From positions 1-10,225 of the forward strand of contig JWZX01001899.1 of NCBI GenBank assembly GCA_001275005.1: a DNA stretch of 10,225 bases, read 5' to 3'. Position 1 is the first letter of the stretch. The number at the start of each line of letters is the position of its first letter. The notes below the pieces were generated by a model. It was not told the DNA's origin. It did no database searches and worked only from the letters and a program-made list of their open reading frames with translations. Both the position numbers and the translations under genes were made by a program. Of this stretch, positions 7,379-10,225 are shown piece by piece. Source of the DNA: Chrysochromulina tobinii. Lineage: Eukaryota > Haptophyta > Prymnesiales > Chrysochromulinaceae.

Positions 7379-8713
7379 TCACTCACGCCGATCGACGATT
7401 TGGAGGAGCCTCGTGGCATCGAGTACCGGGCCATCCGTGACTCCGGTCTCCTCGAGAACTAACACGTGCGGCGCCAGGAGCTCCATGGCCCAGCTCATCG
7501 CGAGCTTCGCCACACGCCCCTTGAACGCCACGTCCGCCGCGTTCGTCGCGGACCATCGCGACAGAGCGACGAACATGCTCGTTCGGGCCTGGGTGGGCCA
7601 TTGCGTGGGGAAGGAGGCTGCCCGTGCCCAGGCGCGAAGGGTCGCCACGGTGCACAAGCAGCCCCGAGTGCCGATCCAATCCCTTGCCTCCGCCCCGTTC
7701 TCCTGCCCTCGAAGGTGGTCGATGAGGTCGACTACGTCTGCAATCGGCAGCGCGGCTGAGGCTACGAAGAGGCCGATGCGGGCGGCATCATCTTCGGTGA
7801 AGTCGTAATCATCGAAGAAGCAAGCGAACCACGACATGATCATCTTGGATCGATCCGAACGCACCGGCATCTTGTCCAGGCACAGTTTCAAGACCGCCTC
7901 ATCATCGACACTGCCGAATGCTCCAGCAAAGCTCTGGACGTCGCTCCGGACGAGGCGAGCTTCCTCGAGACTGAGGGTCGAGATGCCGTCCGTATCGAGG
8001 GTCGAGATGCTGTCCGTAGACGCTGTATGCGTAAAAATCTTCATCAAGCCCAAAATGTCGATGCACTCAAAGACCTTCTCAGCGCTCCACTCGGAGGCAC
8101 GCCTGCACTTGTTGAGAGCTTCGGCGAATCCTTCAAACCCATTCATGCGGTTGAAGAGTTCCTTGCTGTCGCGTGCAACCATGACGGGCGCCATGCGACG
8201 TACCAGCTCGATCGTAGTGGCTGGCCCGTCAAGTCGGCATGTAACGGCACCGAGGAGACGCAACGCGTCGTCCGCGACGGCATGGGCCATGCTGCGTTTG
8301 CTGCCTGTGCATGCGGCGTACTCAGATTGCAGGCTCGTGTGGAAGTCGGCCGAGACGAGGCCCCGAGCAAGGGCAGCATTCCAGACGGTGGAGACGAGAG
8401 CGAGGCGCGCGGCTGCGTGCACTGGTAAATGAGCGATGATGAGAGGGTACACCTCGAGCGGCAAGTCGTCCATAGTCGTCGCGTGCGCGCGGGGACCGGC
8501 TGCGGCGCTCCGGAGCGGCTCGGATGACGGCGGCTCCGGAGCGGCCTGCGCACCAGGTGGCTGCCAGCGCTTGCGCTTCAAGGCCTGCAAGTGGCGGTCA
8601 TCCTGGAAGTCGCCATCCTCGTCCTCGTCGTCGCCACCCGCTTCAGTGCCAGAGCGATCATTGGGGCTCATCGCCGAGCGCGAGCTAGTAGTCGAGGAGC
8701 CAGCCGGATGCAT
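7379..8713 (-). CDS. F-box domain protein
   Basis: 444 residues from the first ATG (8713-8711) to the stop at 7379. The open frame continues upstream without an ATG into the left end of a neighbouring mobile element, so this ATG, or the next at 8671, is preferred. Residues 27-39 are acidic (DDEDEDGDFQDD), followed by a basic KRKRW (45-50) that might serve as a nuclear signal. The F-box lies at about 81-119: MDDLPLEVYPLIIAHLPVHAAARLALVSTVWNAA shows the LPxEV start, the central hydrophobic helix and the closing VSxxW. F-box proteins bind Skp1 and present substrates to SCF ubiquitin ligases. The remaining 325 residues are mostly helical-looking, with no WD40, kelch or clear leucine-rich repeats, so the substrate is unknown. 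A 24-bp tandem repeat encodes a duplicated ISTL motif in the middle. No intron is needed. The F-box call is confident; the rest of the protein is unclassified. Confidence 0.85.
   Translation of the reverse strand: MHPAGSSTTSSRSAMSPNDRSGTEAGGDDEDEDGDFQDDRHLQALKRKRWQPPGAQAAPEPPSSEPLRSAAAGPRAHATTMDDLPLEVYPLIIAHLPVHAAARLALVSTVWNAALARGLVSADFHTSLQSEYAACTGSKRSMAHAVADDALRLLGAVTCRLDGPATTIELVRRMAPVMVARDSKELFNRMNGFEGFAEALNKCRRASEWSAEKVFECIDILGLMKIFTHTASTDSISTLDTDGISTLSLEEARLVRSDVQSFAGAFGSVDDEAVLKLCLDKMPVRSDRSKMIMSWFACFFDDYDFTEDDAARIGLFVASAALPIADVVDLIDHLRGQENGAEARDWIGTRGCLCTVATLRAWARAASFPTQWPTQARTSMFVALSRWSATNAADVAFKGRVAKLAMSWAMELLAPHVLVLEETGVTDGPVLDATRLLQIVDRRE
7973..8020 (-). repeat. In-frame 24-bp tandem duplication inside the F-box gene
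   Basis: Two adjacent 24-nt units (7973-7996 and 7997-8020) differ at about three positions. They encode the repeated ISTL motif of SISTLDTDGISTLSLEE. Being a multiple of three, the duplication leaves the frame intact and looks recent. Confidence 0.85.
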
Positions 8714-8745
8714 CGACGGTGCGAAGCGAAGGCGGACGCCTCGAA

Positions 8746-9070
8746 GTAGGAAGGGGGTTCGAAGCAACTGGGCGGGGCTCGGCTACGGGGCAAGGTCGCA
8801 GTGCGGGGGAACTCGACCGCACTGTGCGGTCCCCCTGTGCGGTGTGCTTGCGGACCGCACTGCGGGATTTTCAGTGTGAGATAAAACGAGCGCATTTTCA
8901 CACCGCACTTCGTTCGATTTTCCCGCACTGCGTTCGTTTCCCCCCGCAGTGCGCAAGAGCAGTGCGGTCGATTTAGACCGCACAGGTGTCGCGCAGTCTT
9001 GCGCGCAGTGCGGCTCGCCCAGTAGCCGACAAGCCGAGCCCCGCCCAGTTGCTTCGAAACCCCTTCCTAC
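8746..9070. mobile_element. MITE-like non-autonomous DNA transposon, 325 bp
   Basis: The two ends are 40-bp inverted repeats. The left arm, 8746-8785, begins GTAGGAAGGGGG; the right arm, 9031-9070, ends CCCCTTCCTAC. The arms match with one internal mismatch and one at the inner end, and weaker similarity continues inward with an 8-bp insertion in the right arm. The interior has no coding capacity but is crowded with CCGCACTG / CAGTGCGG words. Terminal repeats with subterminal motif arrays are typical of non-autonomous hAT or CACTA-type elements, whose transposase binds such motifs. The superfamily is not resolved here. I see no clear target-site duplication, so the outer boundary may be off by a few bases. 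Confidence 0.75.
8798..9014. repeat. Array of CCGCACTG/CAGTGCGG motifs inside the MITE
   Basis: About ten copies or one-mismatch variants occur in both orientations: near 8798, 8816 (in the palindrome-like ACCGCACTGTGCGGT), 8835, 8854, 8902, 8922, 8944, 8959, 8977 and 9003. Spacing is irregular, 15 to 45 bp. This is a protein-binding-site-like array rather than a tandem repeat. Confidence 0.7.
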
Positions 9071-9450
9071 GCGAGAGTTTATCGGCCACTAGACGAAACG
9101 TGCGGCGCAAGGCGCGCGCGGAACTGAGCGACTTTGGATCGATATGACACCAAGTATCCCTTTTCACAGCAAACTGACCAAGGAAACTGACCACCCTTCT
9201 GCAGAGGGCCCTTGGCAGAGGGGTCTGCAGAACCCCCAATGGTTAGTCAGCTACCGAACCCCTTGCCTATTGTAACCCTTAGCCTTACGATGCGATTCTG
9301 TGGGGAGATGTATCATCTGATATCAGCTGATGATTTACAAGATTTAGTTGGTAATCACGGAGCGCGGCGAACACGATTGTGGTGTAACCAAATTTCATCC
9401 ATCTGAGGTACAGCAGGGGCCGTACAGCAGTATGGTCAACCAAGCGAAAC

Positions 9451-9478
9451 AAGACTCAAGACTCAGGACTCGGGACTT
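9451..9478 (+). repeat. Heptamer tandem repeat (AAGACTC type, four units)
   Basis: Four adjacent 7-nt units with one or two substitutions each: AAGACTC, AAGACTC, AGGACTC, GGGACTT. An inverted copy follows 10 bp downstream. Confidence 0.7.
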
Positions 9479-9507
9479 CGTTCGATGCGAGTCTTGGGCC
9501 GATACCC

Positions 9508-9529
9508 GATAGCTCGGGGATAGCTCGGG
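9508..9529 (+). repeat. Perfect 11-bp tandem duplication
   Basis: GATAGCTCGGG is present twice with no spacer. It lies just after the heptamer tract. Confidence 0.8.
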
Positions 9530-9697
9530 CCTCTTTCAGGCGCTGCAGAACGCTCGGATGCTCCGCTCAGTCGACCCGACCAGAGGCACCCGGGGGCGCA
9601 TGCCGACCGTCATGGACTTTGGCCTCTCATCGCGACCGCAACGGCGCTTTTTTATGTTTGACAACGAATTCGAACATTGAGTGAGTGAGTTATTGAG

Positions 9698-9775
9698 ACT
9701 CACTCACTCACTCACTCACTCACTCACTCACTCACTCACTCACTTACTCACTCACTCACTCACTCACTCACTCAC
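9698..9775 (+). repeat. (CACT)n tetranucleotide microsatellite
   Basis: About 19 tetranucleotide units of ACTC/CACT phase, with one T interruption at about 9744. A short reverse-complement tract of GAGT units (9678-9690) lies just to the left and could fold back on it. Microsatellites of this kind change length readily. Confidence 0.95.
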
Positions 9776-9906
9776 GACATCGAATTCATCAACGTTGTCG
9801 ATGACGCGTCTTATCCTTGTGAATGGCAAAACAACGAGGAACTAAAATTTAATATCAAGTTTCGTTCAGAGACGCGGATCGCCATTGCAGGAGCGCATTG
9901 CCACTC

Positions 9907-10225
9907 AGTGACGAAGAAGAGCCCGAGGAGGAGTCTGAGGAAGAGGAGGAGGAAGAGTCTGAGGAATCCGAAGAGGAAGAGGAGAGCGGCAGCAGCAGGG
10001 GCTCCGCCAAGATTTCCAGGAGACGACTCGTCCTCGGAAGAAGAGTCGTCCTCTGAAGAGGAGTCGTCCTCGGAGGAGGAGGAGCCGAAGAAGCGCAGAA
10101 AGAAAAAGAAGAGGCCGGCGGCCGCCGAATCGGGCACGGGCCTCAAGATTGAGGACATCGTCAAGCTCGTGGAGGTGCTGGGAGCTGCTGTCAAGCCGCC
10201 GCCGCCGCCGCCGCGCCGCCGCTGC
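9907..10225 (+). CDS. Partial low-complexity acidic/basic protein, exon structure uncertain
   Basis: The right edge holds a coding-like segment that continues beyond the window. From 9907, one frame reads SDEEEPEEESEEEE and further Glu/Ser runs to about 9990. From 10020, a frame shifted by one reads DDSSSEEESSSEEESSSEEEE, then a lysine/arginine cluster (PKKRRKKKKRP), then ESGTGLKIEDIVKLVEVLGAAVK and a polyproline run to the edge. The basic cluster looks like a nuclear signal, and such Ser/Glu tracts are common CK2-type phosphorylation regions in nuclear proteins. The two acidic parts could be joined by a very short intron ending TTTCCAG at 10019, or split by an indel. Alternatively, the second frame alone stays open from 9689 and would read the first part as Lys/Arg-rich. 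That frame has no ATG, so it would have to be an internal exon. Strand is likely; boundaries and product are not settled. Confidence 0.4.

Larger units (their letters stand above)
9071..9697. other. Non-coding region with small tandem repeats
   Basis: No supported gene. At 9451-9478 there are four 7-nt units (AAGACTC twice, AGGACTC, GGGACTT), with an inverted copy GAGTCTT at 9489-9495. At 9508-9529, GATAGCTCGGG occurs twice in perfect tandem. CTGCAG occurs twice around 9200 and 9225 inside a weak dyad. The open frame at about 9212-9406 lacks coding character. Confidence 0.5.

Noticed and set aside
7271-7462. 63-codon plus-strand frame overlapping the F-box gene 3' end
   Set aside because: It is mostly non-coding sequence plus antisense of the F-box gene, with no motif.
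8754-8768. GGGGTTCGAAGC resembling a tRNA T-arm
   Set aside because: It is part of the 40-bp terminal inverted repeat, and no acceptor stem or anticodon arm can be built around it.
8798-9014. CRISPR-like spaced repeats
   Set aside because: The motif is only about 8 bp, in both orientations with irregular spacing, inside a TIR element of a eukaryotic genome.
9198-9231. CTGCAG-bounded dyad as a possible terminator or hairpin
   Set aside because: Only the ends pair well; the interior is poorly complementary, and no gene ends nearby.
9212-9406. 64-codon plus-strand frame
   Set aside because: No recognisable pattern, a non-ATG first codon, and low-GC composition unlike the genes here.
9811-10194. 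127-codon minus-strand frame with Phe/Leu runs
   Set aside because: The hydrophobic runs are the antisense reading of Glu/Lys-rich plus-strand codons.

Overview
The window reads as nuclear DNA of a unicellular eukaryote with a GC-rich genome. The evidence is a Rab GTPase with a double-cysteine prenylation tail, an SH3 domain, an F-box domain, a spliceable GT-AG intron, a microsatellite and a short inverted-repeat transposon. There are no bacterial operons or Shine-Dalgarno-led gene strings. The very high third-position GC, short introns and abundant short repeats fit a haptophyte-like alga (Emiliania type). That placement is inference, because no taxon-specific marker is present.

Layout. (1) From 5107 down to the left edge, on the minus strand, runs one very large gene, at least about 1650 codons and open at the window start. 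It begins with an SH3 domain, continues through a Pro/Ala/Ser-rich linker, and ends in a long conserved-looking body that I cannot assign to a named family. One clear GT-AG intron (3943-4061) restores its frame. A second frame break near 4293-4339 is unresolved. An 84-nt in-phase candidate intron at 569-652 has duplicated sequence at its two boundaries. (2) A 234-bp spacer separates this gene head to head from (3) a complete, intronless Rab24-like small GTPase on the plus strand at 5342-5938. (4) A lower-GC intergenic stretch, 5939-7378, carries pentamer repeats, a three-unit tandem repeat, a 15-bp inverted repeat and one weak exon-like ORF. (5) A minus-strand F-box protein occupies 7379-8713. 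(6) Only 32 bp upstream of its ATG sits a 325-bp MITE-like element (8746-9070). It has 40-bp terminal inverted repeats and about ten copies of a CCGCACTG-type motif inside. (7) A non-coding stretch, 9071-9697, has small tandem repeats, followed by a (CACT)n microsatellite framed by an imperfect inverted repeat. (8) The right edge, from about 9907, enters a low-complexity acidic/basic coding segment on the plus strand whose exon structure is uncertain.

Functionally, the Rab24-like GTPase (membrane traffic and autophagy in the family) and the divergent SH3 protein could share promoter sequence. The F-box protein would act as a substrate adaptor for an SCF ubiquitin ligase. No pathway linking the three genes can be demonstrated from sequence alone. 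The most unusual items are the unrecognised giant SH3 protein, its candidate intron with duplicated boundaries, and the MITE abutting the F-box gene start.
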